Assembly (NCBI RefSeq): GCF_900101965.1
Contig: NZ_FNAP01000015.1
Coordinates: forward strand, 1 to 64,000
DNA from: Rhodospira trueperi
GTDB lineage: Bacteria; Pseudomonadota; Alphaproteobacteria; Rhodospirillales; Rhodospirillaceae
Length of the DNA: 64,000 bases
Direction: 5' to 3'
Shown here piece after piece: positions 46,683 to 55,252 of this stretch. A program made the position numbers and the translations under genes. How positions within the stretch are numbered: position 1 is the stretch's first letter; the number at the start of each line of letters is the position of its first letter. The notes below the pieces were generated by a model. It saw only the letters and a program-made list of their open reading frames with translations, had not been told where the DNA came from and ran no database searches.

Positions 46683-47375
46683 ATGGCGAACGCCGAGAAG
46701 CCCTGGCTCTTTACCCCCGTGCACGAGAACACAGCCGCACACGTCTTGGAAGCTTGCGGGATCTCACGCGACATCGTGGGTCCAGAATTCCGTGTTCTCG
46801 ATTTCGGCTGCGGATCGGGTCGTTACATGGAAGTATTCGAACGGTGCGTACCGCGCGCTAACGTGCAGGGGGTCGATGTCGATGCCGAGGCGCTGGAATC
46901 TGCCCGGGAAAGTGGTCTCAACGTTTCCGAGCTCAAATCATCTCAGCCCAAGCTGCTGTTCCCGGACCGCTACTTCGATGTGGTCTTCTCCTCAAATGTG
47001 ATCGAGCACATACCGCGCTCTGTCTACTTGGGATATGTCGAAGAAATTGCCCGGGTCATTAAGCCCCACGGGATATTTGCGGTCGGCGCACCGAACTATC
47101 CCATTAAACGGGCCTTCGACATGTTTACGGCCCTACGTCACCGCGACCAATTCCGTTACTACTTCTTCGACGATCCCACGCACTGCAATCGCGTGCGCAT
47201 CCACCAAGTCGAAAGCGATCTAGCCCCTTGGTTCACCGACATCAGACTGATGCCGACGGAACTACCGCTTGAGCGCTGGCTGCCATTTATGCGGCGCACA
47301 GAGGTTCGGCACCGGCTGCGCGCACTCGGTTACAAGTTCTTCGGATCAGCCCGGCGAAGGGCCGACGAAATCTGA
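46683..47375 (+). CDS. SAM-dependent methyltransferase, possible chain-capping enzyme
   Basis: This 230-residue class I methyltransferase has VLDFGCGSGRYMEVFE, VDVDAEALE and DVVFSSNVIEHIPRSV. It lies 13 bp after wzt and one base before the next gene. It may methylate the glycan, perhaps as the terminator recognised by Wzt; the acceptor is unknown. Confidence 0.83.
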   Translation: MANAEKPWLFTPVHENTAAHVLEACGISRDIVGPEFRVLDFGCGSGRYMEVFERCVPRANVQGVDVDAEALESARESGLNVSELKSSQPKLLFPDRYFDVVFSSNVIEHIPRSVYLGYVEEIARVIKPHGIFAVGAPNYPIKRAFDMFTALRHRDQFRYYFFDDPTHCNRVRIHQVESDLAPWFTDIRLMPTELPLERWLPFMRRTEVRHRLRALGYKFFGSARRRADEI

Positions 47376-47376
47376 A

Positions 47377-49227
47377 ATGTGCGGCTTGGTCGCGACCGTT
47401 CACGCCGGCCCTTTGGCGGACGAACAGAGGACAGCTCTGGACCGTTTGGCGCACCGTGGTCCCGATGGGACCGCCTGCTGGCAATCGGTTGATGGCAGCG
47501 TCTGGCTGGGGCACCGGCGCTTGGCCATCGTGGACCTGAGCGAGGCGGGCCGCCAGCCCATGGTGAGCCCCTGCGGCCACATCGCGATGGCCGCCAACAA
47601 CGAAATCTACAATGCTCCGGACCTGCGGCGCGAACTGGAGGACGGGGGCTTCGCTTTCGCGTCCGAGTGCGACAGCGAGGTCATTCTGCACGGCTACCGG
47701 GCCTGGGGTCCCGGGGTCGTCGAGCGCCTGGAGGGCATGTTCGCCTTCGTTTTGTGGGACGGAGTGCAACGGCGCCTGTTGGCCGCCCGCGACCGCCTGG
47801 GCATCAAGCCGCTCTATCTCGCCGAGACGAGCGCCGGCTTCGTGTTCGCCTCGGAGGCGGAGGCGGTGCGAGCCCTCCTGCCGGAGTCGCCCACGGTGGC
47901 CCCAGAGGCCCTCGCTTACGTCATGACGCTCGGCTACGTCCCGGCACCGCTGTCGGTCTGGCAGGGCATTGAAAAGCTGGAACCGGCGACGGTACTGACT
48001 TGGCAGCCCGGCGAACGGGCACGGCGTCGACGCTACTGGGAGCCGCCGGCCGCTCTGGACGGCGCGGACTCGCCGACGCGCTTCGCCGCGCTGTTCGAGG
48101 CAACCGTGGCCCGGCACCTCATGGCCGACGTGCCGGTGTCGCTCCTGCTGTCCGGCGGCATCGACTCCACGGCCGTTGCCCTGGGCCTGACGCACCTGGA
48201 CCGGACAGGAATCGAGGCGTACACGGTCGACTTCGGCGGAGCCGACGAGGAGGCCGAGATCGCTGCGGAAACAGCCGCGCACCTGTCCTTGACTCACAGG
48301 CCGATCCGGCTGCCCGGAGTGGATATCGACAGCCTCGCCCACTGCGTGGCGCGTGATTTCGACGAACCCCAAGGCTACAGTGCGTTGTTGACCATGCACC
48401 GGGTCAGTGCAGCCGTCGCCGCCAAGCATCGGGTGGTCCTCGCAGGCGATGGCGGCGACGAAGTCTTCGGCGGCTACCGTTGGTACGACGAGGCCGAGAC
48501 CGACGCCCGCAACTCGCCCTCCCCCGGAGGCCCGCGCCCTCCCTGGTACGCCCGCTTGGCCGCCCGCGCGGTCGGGCGCGTCAACCGACCCGACACCTTG
48601 GCGAGACGGGACCCGGCCGCGGCCTGGCGCGCCTTCGCCGCGCGGTCCCCGCTGCATGCCCATGCCTCGCGACTGTTCCCACGGTTCCTGCCTGAAGAAG
48701 CCGAGGCGCTGTTGGCCCCCACCGGGCTGCGCTTCGACGAGGAACGCATGCTGGAGCCCCTGCGGCGCCATTACCGGTCGAACCTGCCGTTGCGCCGCGC
48801 GCTGCAGCGCGTCGATCTGATGACCTTCTGTACCGACAGCATCCTCGCCAAGGTCGATAGAGCCAGCATGGCGCACTCTCTGGAAGTCCGCGTACCCCTG
48901 CTCGACCATCGGGTCGTCGAATATGGGTTGTCCTTGCCCCTCATGGCAGAGGAAGGGCAGGCGTCCAAACCAACCTTGCGTCGCTACCTTGAGGGGCAGG
49001 TGCCCGCTCGCGTGGCCGGGCACCCCAAGCGCGGCTTCAGCCTCGCGAGCAACGAGGGCATCGATTGGGACGCCGCCCGCAGCGATGTGCTGAACGCGTC
49101 CCTAGTGCGAAAAGGCGTTTGGTCGCGCCGGATCGGCGCACTGCTGGACGCGGATCACCCGTACAAACCAGCGCGGCTCTTGACCCTGGCGGCGATCGCG
49201 CGCTGGAGCGACGCCCATCGGATATGA
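47377..49227 (+). CDS. asnB: Asparagine synthetase-like amidotransferase 2
   Basis: This 616-residue protein has Cys2 (MCGLVATV), HRGPDGTACW and PP-loop LLLSGGIDSTA (about 256-266). The start at 47377 exposes the catalytic Cys after Met removal and lies 2 nt after the previous stop. It is a diverged paralogue of the cluster 1 enzyme. The likely job is amide formation on an acidic sugar of this glycan, though ordinary asparagine synthesis cannot be excluded from sequence. Confidence 0.87.
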   Translation: MCGLVATVHAGPLADEQRTALDRLAHRGPDGTACWQSVDGSVWLGHRRLAIVDLSEAGRQPMVSPCGHIAMAANNEIYNAPDLRRELEDGGFAFASECDSEVILHGYRAWGPGVVERLEGMFAFVLWDGVQRRLLAARDRLGIKPLYLAETSAGFVFASEAEAVRALLPESPTVAPEALAYVMTLGYVPAPLSVWQGIEKLEPATVLTWQPGERARRRRYWEPPAALDGADSPTRFAALFEATVARHLMADVPVSLLLSGGIDSTAVALGLTHLDRTGIEAYTVDFGGADEEAEIAAETAAHLSLTHRPIRLPGVDIDSLAHCVARDFDEPQGYSALLTMHRVSAAVAAKHRVVLAGDGGDEVFGGYRWYDEAETDARNSPSPGGPRPPWYARLAARAVGRVNRPDTLARRDPAAAWRAFAARSPLHAHASRLFPRFLPEEAEALLAPTGLRFDEERMLEPLRRHYRSNLPLRRALQRVDLMTFCTDSILAKVDRASMAHSLEVRVPLLDHRVVEYGLSLPLMAEEGQASKPTLRRYLEGQVPARVAGHPKRGFSLASNEGIDWDAARSDVLNASLVRKGVWSRRIGALLDADHPYKPARLLTLAAIARWSDAHRI

Positions 49228-49239
49228 AGAGGATGTTTC

Positions 49240-50307
49240 ATGCTTAAGAACGCCCTGGACATTCTGCGCTGCCCCGTGGACTTTGAGCGCCTCGTCCTGG
49301 ATCGAGGCGAGCCAGAGGCTGACGGACATATTCTCGAAGGCGATCTAAGGTGCGAAAGTTGTGGCGCAGGATATCCGATCCGGAAAGGCGTACCGCATCT
49401 TGTTCCGGAAGATGCCGCGATCGTTGACGGTGCGGACATGGGGGCGCTGCAGGAGCGAACCATCGAGCGGTTCGGGTGGGAATGGCAGACTTATGAACAA
49501 TGGGGATGGCTTCCTGACTACCCCGACGTCGCGGAGGCGCAAGAGAAGTTTTACGGTGGCTTGATCGAGCACACCCACGCTGCCTTCTGGGGCAAGTCGC
49601 TTTTCGAAAAGGAAGACCTCCGACCTGGCGATCTCGTTCTCGATGCAGGCTGCGGCAACGGGCGTTTCTCGAAGTGCGCCTCGGAGATGGGAGCCACTGT
49701 CGTCGGAGTGGACCTAGGATGGGGCGTCTATAGCGCCTTCAATAATCTGCGGCACAAGAAAAACGTACACATTGCTAGGGGAGACATTTTTAGGCTGCCG
49801 GTTTCAGATGGTACGTTTGACCGGGTCTTCTCGATTGGCGTCCTTATGCACACAGGCAACGCCAAATTGGCAACGCAGAAGATTTCAATGAAAGCCAAGA
49901 CAAACGGACTGGTACTTGCGCACGTCTATGGCAAGGGACTGCCGACCTATGAATTTCTAGACAAGTCAATTCGGTATGTGACGACCCGTCTCTCAATTGA
50001 TAGTCAAGTCCGTTTCGCTCGCAATATGGCAAGATTTTGCCGCTACCTTAAGCGTGAGCCCTGGAAATTCCGCCTTTATCAGAAGATTTTTCCCCATCTT
50101 AATCTTCTGCCTACGGAGCACCACATGTATGACTGGTGGTCTGCACCTATAGCAACCCACCACACGCTCGGTGAGGTTGGGGGTTGGTTCAATGAAGTCA
50201 ACTGTAACGTCGTTCGTTCCAATCCAAACGTTGACGACGCCGCCAGTGACCGAAACCGCCGCCATCAGCACGCCGCAGTCACGGTCCTGGCTCGACGGAA
50301 ACGCTAG
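49240..50307 (+). CDS. Methyltransferase with N-terminal zinc-ribbon (Trm112-like)
   Basis: This 355-residue protein has an N-terminal zinc-ribbon-like domain (ILRCPVDFERLVL, then LRCESCGAGYPIRKGVPHLV; Cys set intact) and a class I methyltransferase (LVLDAGCGNGRFSKCA; RVFSIGVLMHTGN). The same plan, with a degraded zinc site, appears in cluster 1 at 33419. The target is unknown, probably a sugar or lipid-linked sugar. Confidence 0.82.
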   Translation: MLKNALDILRCPVDFERLVLDRGEPEADGHILEGDLRCESCGAGYPIRKGVPHLVPEDAAIVDGADMGALQERTIERFGWEWQTYEQWGWLPDYPDVAEAQEKFYGGLIEHTHAAFWGKSLFEKEDLRPGDLVLDAGCGNGRFSKCASEMGATVVGVDLGWGVYSAFNNLRHKKNVHIARGDIFRLPVSDGTFDRVFSIGVLMHTGNAKLATQKISMKAKTNGLVLAHVYGKGLPTYEFLDKSIRYVTTRLSIDSQVRFARNMARFCRYLKREPWKFRLYQKIFPHLNLLPTEHHMYDWWSAPIATHHTLGEVGGWFNEVNCNVVRSNPNVDDAASDRNRRHQHAAVTVLARRKR

Positions 50308-50430
50308 AAGAAGACTTCGCGAAGGGCTGTTTTGCGCGCCCAACCAAAAAACGGCTTTGCTCGGCGAGGCACGATTGGCTAACAAGGCCTGCGACGTCCT
50401 AACGACCAGCCGTTCACGACAGGATCTGCC

Positions 50431-51447
50431 ATGAAGACCGCGATGATTACGGGCGGTATGGGATTTATTGGCTCATACATAGCACGCGAACTCATACAGG
50501 ACGGCCATGTGGACCGCGTTGTCATTCTCGATCATTTCGGGCGCTACGTCAGTCCCTATCGCCCGGAGTTCACGGACTATCGGAAGCTGCGGCTTGAAGG
50601 GATCGCTGACCGCGTGGTGATCGAGCGCGGCGAGGCCAAGCATGTCGGCGTGCTGTTTCAGCTATTGGACCGTCATCGGCCGGATCTGATTTTCCACCTG
50701 GCCGCCCTGCCGCTCGCCAAGTTGAGCAATTTGAACGTCGAGGAGGCCCGCGAGGGCAGTATTGATTCGACCGCCTTCATCTTCGAGGTGATCGGAACCC
50801 TCACGCAGCGCGACGGCTGGCTGCCCGAGCGCGTCGTCTACGCTTCCTCGAGCATGGTCTACGGCGACTTCGTCACCGATCCAGCCACGGAAGAACACCC
50901 GACGAAGCCCAAGGAAATATACGGGACGATGAAGCTGGCGGGCGAAAGGATCGCCGATGGCCTTGGCCGCTTCTACAACGTCCCGGTGGCCATTGTTCGG
51001 CCATCGGCCGTGTACGGACCGACAGATATGAACCGCCGTGTCAGCCAGATCTTCCTGGAAAAGGCGATCGCCGGCGAGATGATCGAAGTTGCGGGAGAGG
51101 ACGAGACGCTCGACTTCACCTACGTCAAGGACGTAGCGCATGGCTTCGTGCTGGCTGGAACCCATCCGGCTGCCGCTGCCGAGACCTTCAACATCACCTT
51201 CGGTCAAGCGCAACGACTGGTTGATTACGTCGAGGCCTTGAAAACGCACTTTCCGGGCCTTCGCTACACCATAAAGGAACGCGATGCCTTTCGGCCCCGA
51301 CGGGGCACGTTGTCGATCGAAAAGGCGCAGCGTCTGCTCGGCTTCGAGCCGGTCTATTCCCTGCAACGTGGCGTCGACGAGTACGTAGACTTCGCGCGGC
51401 GGCACAACCCCCTTTTCGCGCGGGTGGCTGAGACGAGCAAAACATGA
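50431..51447 (+). CDS. NAD-dependent sugar-nucleotide epimerase/dehydratase 3
   Basis: This 338-residue extended SDR protein has MITGGMGFIGSYIA, ASSSMVYGDF and catalytic IYGTMK. It may make a 4-keto or epimerised sugar for the aminotransferase and acetyltransferase genes nearby. A 123-bp spacer precedes it; the following gene overlaps by 4 bp. Confidence 0.83.
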   Translation: MKTAMITGGMGFIGSYIARELIQDGHVDRVVILDHFGRYVSPYRPEFTDYRKLRLEGIADRVVIERGEAKHVGVLFQLLDRHRPDLIFHLAALPLAKLSNLNVEEAREGSIDSTAFIFEVIGTLTQRDGWLPERVVYASSSMVYGDFVTDPATEEHPTKPKEIYGTMKLAGERIADGLGRFYNVPVAIVRPSAVYGPTDMNRRVSQIFLEKAIAGEMIEVAGEDETLDFTYVKDVAHGFVLAGTHPAAAAETFNITFGQAQRLVDYVEALKTHFPGLRYTIKERDAFRPRRGTLSIEKAQRLLGFEPVYSLQRGVDEYVDFARRHNPLFARVAETSKT

Positions 51448-52265
51448 CGTCCGCAGAGCGAAATGCCGGAGGAATCCCGCGCGATTTTTCGCGCGGCGGG
51501 GCGACATTGGTGCTCGACAGTTTCCTGTCGGATATCATGGGCAAGCCGGCCTATGACCTGAAGCTCGCTCCTACAGAGGCGACCGCCACTGCGGCCGACG
51601 CGCCGCTTGAGGCGCTTCTGGCTAACTTCGGGGTTGATGGGACACCGGCCCTCGTCAGTTGCCGACTTCGCGCGGATGATGTGAATGGAATCCAGGCTCT
51701 CGAAGAAAGCGGATTTCGCATGATCGAATGCTACTTGGATTTCGAGATCAACATGAAAGCGACGGCCTCCGACGAACCCGACGGTCCAACGCACGGCCTG
51801 CGCCTCGCGGGTGCAGCCGACCGCTCGGCGCTGAAAGCCATCGCGTCTAGCGGTTTCACGAGTTCCCGCCTGCATCTCGATCCCGCCATCCCCAAGGCTC
51901 AGGCCGACGAGTCCCGCAGGCGCTGGCTGGCGAACTCATTAGATGGACGCGCGGAAGCGGTCTATTGCACGGTTGATCCCGAGAGAGGCCCCAGTGGCTT
52001 CGTCGCCTGCCGACGCCTGGACGGGGCCGAACCCGGCGGGCGGCTGGATCTGATCGCTGTCGCTCCCCACGCGCGTGGCTATGGGCATGGGCGAGCCCTT
52101 ATCGGAGCTTTCGTGCGACATTGCCGGCGCGCCGATTATCGGTATGGTCGCGTAGGAACGCAGGCACACAATCTTCCAGCGATTCGTCTTTATGAATCCC
52201 TTGGTTTTCGGCTCGACGCAGCCTTCATGACGCTTCACCTGCACCGGTCGGAGCGTCGTCGATGA
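51444..52265 (+). CDS. GNAT acetyltransferase, WecD-like
   Basis: This 273-residue protein has an N-terminal half resembling WecD-type amino-sugar acetyltransferases (LVLDSFLSDIMGKPAYDL) and a GNAT core with VAPHARGYGHGRALIGAF and IRLYESLGFRLDAAFMTL. Together with the aminotransferase at 53033 it probably makes a 4-acetamido-4,6-dideoxyhexose. It overlaps both neighbours by 4 bp. Confidence 0.75.
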   Translation: MTSAERNAGGIPRDFSRGGATLVLDSFLSDIMGKPAYDLKLAPTEATATAADAPLEALLANFGVDGTPALVSCRLRADDVNGIQALEESGFRMIECYLDFEINMKATASDEPDGPTHGLRLAGAADRSALKAIASSGFTSSRLHLDPAIPKAQADESRRRWLANSLDGRAEAVYCTVDPERGPSGFVACRRLDGAEPGGRLDLIAVAPHARGYGHGRALIGAFVRHCRRADYRYGRVGTQAHNLPAIRLYESLGFRLDAAFMTLHLHRSERRR

Positions 52266-53011
52266 CGGAGCGTCCTGACGTTTCGATCGTGATCGCCTTT
52301 CACAACGAGCGGGACTCGCTCCCACAACTACTCGACGAACTGAAGGCTGCCCTGACGGACTTTCCATTGACCTGCGAGACGCTTCTGGTCGACGACGCAT
52401 CGACGGACGACGGCGCGGACATGGTCGAACGCTTCGCGGCGTCGCACGAGGGTTTTCGCCTGCTCAGACTGGCGCGCAGAGGCGGTCAGACGGAGTGCTA
52501 CCGGAGCGCGTTTGCTGCCGCGCACGCGCCGTACATCATCCGAATGGATGCAGACCTGCAGGACTCTCCGGCCGACCTCGTGAAATTCGTCGAGCCAATG
52601 CGAGAGGGCGCCGATCTTGTCATGGGACTGAGGGAGTGCCGACGGCACAGGCGACTGCTTCGACTCGCTTCCGCCGTGTACGACATCATGATCATGCTGA
52701 TCTTCGATACGCCGCTTCACTCCAATAGTGGCAGCTATGTCTGCTTCCGCACTGCCTTGGTAAAAGACGTACCGTTTCGTAAGAACGACCACCGCTACCT
52801 GCCGCTGATCGCGATGCGGCGCGGAGAGGGGCATGTACGCGAGGTCCTCGTCAGGCATCGAAGCCGGCGATACGGAGAGTCGAAATACCGCCCCTTCAAA
52901 AAGCTATTGCTGGGCCTGCCCGAGGTGATCCGCTTCCTATTCCGACTGAAGCGGGGGTACTACGATCTTGTGCGGACTCCGTCTGGTAGCTCGGCGCGTT
53001 CAATTAGATGA
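52262..53011 (+). CDS. GT2 glycosyltransferase, polyprenyl-phosphate sugar synthase-like 2
   Basis: This 249-residue GT-A enzyme has VSIVIAFHNERDSLPQLL, DDASTDDGA and the metal site RMDADLQDSP. It lacks C-terminal membrane helices of the ArnC kind. It likely makes a lipid-phosphate-linked sugar for the GT-C enzyme at 55249, mirroring the GT2 of cluster 1. Confidence 0.85.
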   Translation: MTERPDVSIVIAFHNERDSLPQLLDELKAALTDFPLTCETLLVDDASTDDGADMVERFAASHEGFRLLRLARRGGQTECYRSAFAAAHAPYIIRMDADLQDSPADLVKFVEPMREGADLVMGLRECRRHRRLLRLASAVYDIMIMLIFDTPLHSNSGSYVCFRTALVKDVPFRKNDHRYLPLIAMRRGEGHVREVLVRHRSRRYGESKYRPFKKLLLGLPEVIRFLFRLKRGYYDLVRTPSGSSARSIR

Positions 53012-53032
53012 TAGTTGCAGGAGACGCCCCCT

Positions 53033-54202
53033 ATGGCCGTCAATAGCTCTCGCGACACAGTGGACGTGCAGCACGTACCGCTCTGTCGTCCCAGTATCAC
53101 GGAGACGGAGATCGCGGCGGCGACGGAGGCCATGCGGAGCGGTTGGCTGGCCCATGGCGCGTTTAACCAGCGCTTCGAGGAAGCGTTCTCGCAACTGACC
53201 GGCGCGCCGCATGCGATCTCGCTGAATTCGTGTACATCGGCGCTTGAACTGGCGCTGAAGGCTCATGGCATCGGCGGAGAAGTCGTGACTCCAAGCTTCA
53301 CGTGGGTGGCTACGGCCAATGCCATTGTGACCAGCGGCGCGACACCGCACTTCTGCGAAATCGACCCTGCCACCCGGAACGTTACGGCTGAAACCGTCGC
53401 GGCTGCGATTACGCCGCGAACGGAAGCAGTCATCGTGGTTCATTACGGGGGCCAGCCCTGCCAGATGGACGGGATCGTCGAACTTTGCAGCCGCCATGGC
53501 CTGCTTCTGATCGAGGATAGTGCCGAGACGCTTGGCGCCACATGGCAAGAACGGTCTGTCGGCTCCTTCGGGATCGGCTGCTTCTCGTTCTTTCCCACAA
53601 AGAACATCACAACGGGCGAGGGCGGGATGTTCACCTGCTTCGACGCAGGAACTGAACAACGTGCCCGTGCCATCGCGTCACACGGCATCGCGTCGACGAC
53701 CCTGGCCCGCGAACGCGCGGAGCGCCCCTGGCTGCGAGCGGCCGAGCGGGCCGGGCACAACTATCGTTTGTCCAATGTCCTGGCTGCCATCGGATTCGAG
53801 CAGTTGAAGCGCCTGCCGGAGATGAATCGCCGCCGGTGCGAACTGGCTGAGCGGTACGATCAGCGCATCGCAGAGTTCGACGCCATGGTCGAAACGCCCG
53901 CGGTGGCGCCGGGCGCCACTCACGTCTACCAGACTTATTCCGTTCGCATCCCGGCGAACCGACGAGACGGCGTGCTCGCGCGTATGCGCCGCGAAGGCAT
54001 CGGGGCCAGCGTGCACTTCGATCCGCCGGTACACAAGCAACCGTATTACCTATCGCGCCGCGATCCGCGAACCGATTTGCAGGCCACGGAGAGCCTTTGT
54101 TCCAGCCTGATTTCATTGCCGCTGTTTCCCGAGATGACCCTGCAAGAGCAAGACCGCGTGCTCGACTCTTTGCACGGCGCCTTGACGCGGGTGGTCACCT
54201 AG
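53033..54202 (+). CDS. DegT/DnrJ/EryC1 sugar aminotransferase
   Basis: This 389-residue PLP enzyme has VPLCRPSITETEIAAATEAM, TPSFTWVATANAIV, and the Schiff-base Lys in FFPTKNITTGEGGM. Its closest kin by pattern are 4-keto-6-deoxyhexose aminotransferases (WecE/perosamine type), so it could act on a dTDP- or GDP-4-keto-6-deoxy sugar; the gmd product is one candidate. A GCAGGAG site lies 9 nt before the ATG at 53033. Confidence 0.87.
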   Translation: MAVNSSRDTVDVQHVPLCRPSITETEIAAATEAMRSGWLAHGAFNQRFEEAFSQLTGAPHAISLNSCTSALELALKAHGIGGEVVTPSFTWVATANAIVTSGATPHFCEIDPATRNVTAETVAAAITPRTEAVIVVHYGGQPCQMDGIVELCSRHGLLLIEDSAETLGATWQERSVGSFGIGCFSFFPTKNITTGEGGMFTCFDAGTEQRARAIASHGIASTTLARERAERPWLRAAERAGHNYRLSNVLAAIGFEQLKRLPEMNRRRCELAERYDQRIAEFDAMVETPAVAPGATHVYQTYSVRIPANRRDGVLARMRREGIGASVHFDPPVHKQPYYLSRRDPRTDLQATESLCSSLISLPLFPEMTLQEQDRVLDSLHGALTRVVT

Positions 54203-54268
54203 GGTGGCCAAGATCGGCGATATGGTCTCGGCCTCGGTCATCACCGTGAGTGAGATAAGGAAGTCCTC

Positions 54269-55252
54269 GTGCGAAGACTGATCATAGCCGTGATCGTGTC
54301 GAGTGCGGGGCTGTTCGCTGTCCTGTCTTTGACGACGTTCAGCGAAATCCAAACGACGTTGCAGGCTATGGCCCCGTTGAGCATGGCAACGTTCTTCCTT
54401 GCATATCTGCTGGTGAATTACGCGCGATCAGTTCGCTTCAGCGCCCTGGTTGGGGGCGAAGCGATAAAATCTATGTCTCTGTTCCCCGCTACCCTTGCGC
54501 ACAACGGTCTTACCCAAGTCGTGCCCTTTCGGCTCGGCGAACTGACTTGGCCTTTTCTCCTTCGCCAGTGTTTCGGGCGTCCGGTGAGCCACGGTCTGAG
54601 CAGCCTCTTGTCAGCACGACTCATGGACCTGTTGGCCGTCGTGCTCTTCGGCGGCACAGCGCTCCTCGTCCTACGGTTTCGCGAATCCATGGATACGACG
54701 ATCAGCACCGTCGCTCTCACGGCGTTGATGCTCGCTGCTCTGGTGGTTCTGATTCGAGGCGGCACGCTCATTCGTTTCGCCCAGCGGATGCTCTCAGCCG
54801 TTCTGCCCGCATTGCCCGCCAAGCTGGGGCCGCTGTATGATCGGATGATGGTCGTTGCCGACGAGGCGGCGGCACATCTGGAGGACGTTGCCCGAACGAA
54901 CGCGATCATGCGCGCCGCACTCGCCACCTGTCTGGTCTACGGCGGAACTGTTTTCTGCCAGGCCATCGTGCTTGTCGGTGTGGGGGTCGAAACGGCGATC
55001 CTGACCATGGCGGTCATGGTCAGTCTTGTCCTGATGACGTCCTGGATTCCGCTTTCGATCAGCGGGTTTGGCATCGTTGAGGGAAGCTGGACGCTGGTTC
55101 TTGTTTATGTCGCCGACGTTGATGTGGGGCGCGCCGCAGCAACCGCAATCGCGCTTCGCGTGCTCCAGTTAATCGCTGCGATGGTGACTGGCTTGGTTGG
55201 GCTCGCCGTGATTTATGCGCGTCACTACGCCCTCCAAAGGAAAGAACAATGA
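54269..55252 (+). CDS. UPF0104 flippase-like membrane protein 2
   Basis: This 327-residue membrane protein has about eight helices, with VVPFRLGELTWPFLLRQ early and STWIPLSISGFGIVEGSW-type residues (SWIPLSISGFGIVEGSWTLV) near the end. The start is GTG at 54269 after AAGGA. It is followed with a 4-bp overlap by the GT-C gene, so a flippase role for the lipid-linked donor is reasonable. Confidence 0.8.
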   Translation: MRRLIIAVIVSSAGLFAVLSLTTFSEIQTTLQAMAPLSMATFFLAYLLVNYARSVRFSALVGGEAIKSMSLFPATLAHNGLTQVVPFRLGELTWPFLLRQCFGRPVSHGLSSLLSARLMDLLAVVLFGGTALLVLRFRESMDTTISTVALTALMLAALVVLIRGGTLIRFAQRMLSAVLPALPAKLGPLYDRMMVVADEAAAHLEDVARTNAIMRAALATCLVYGGTVFCQAIVLVGVGVETAILTMAVMVSLVLMTSWIPLSISGFGIVEGSWTLVLVYVADVDVGRAAATAIALRVLQLIAAMVTGLVGLAVIYARHYALQRKEQ

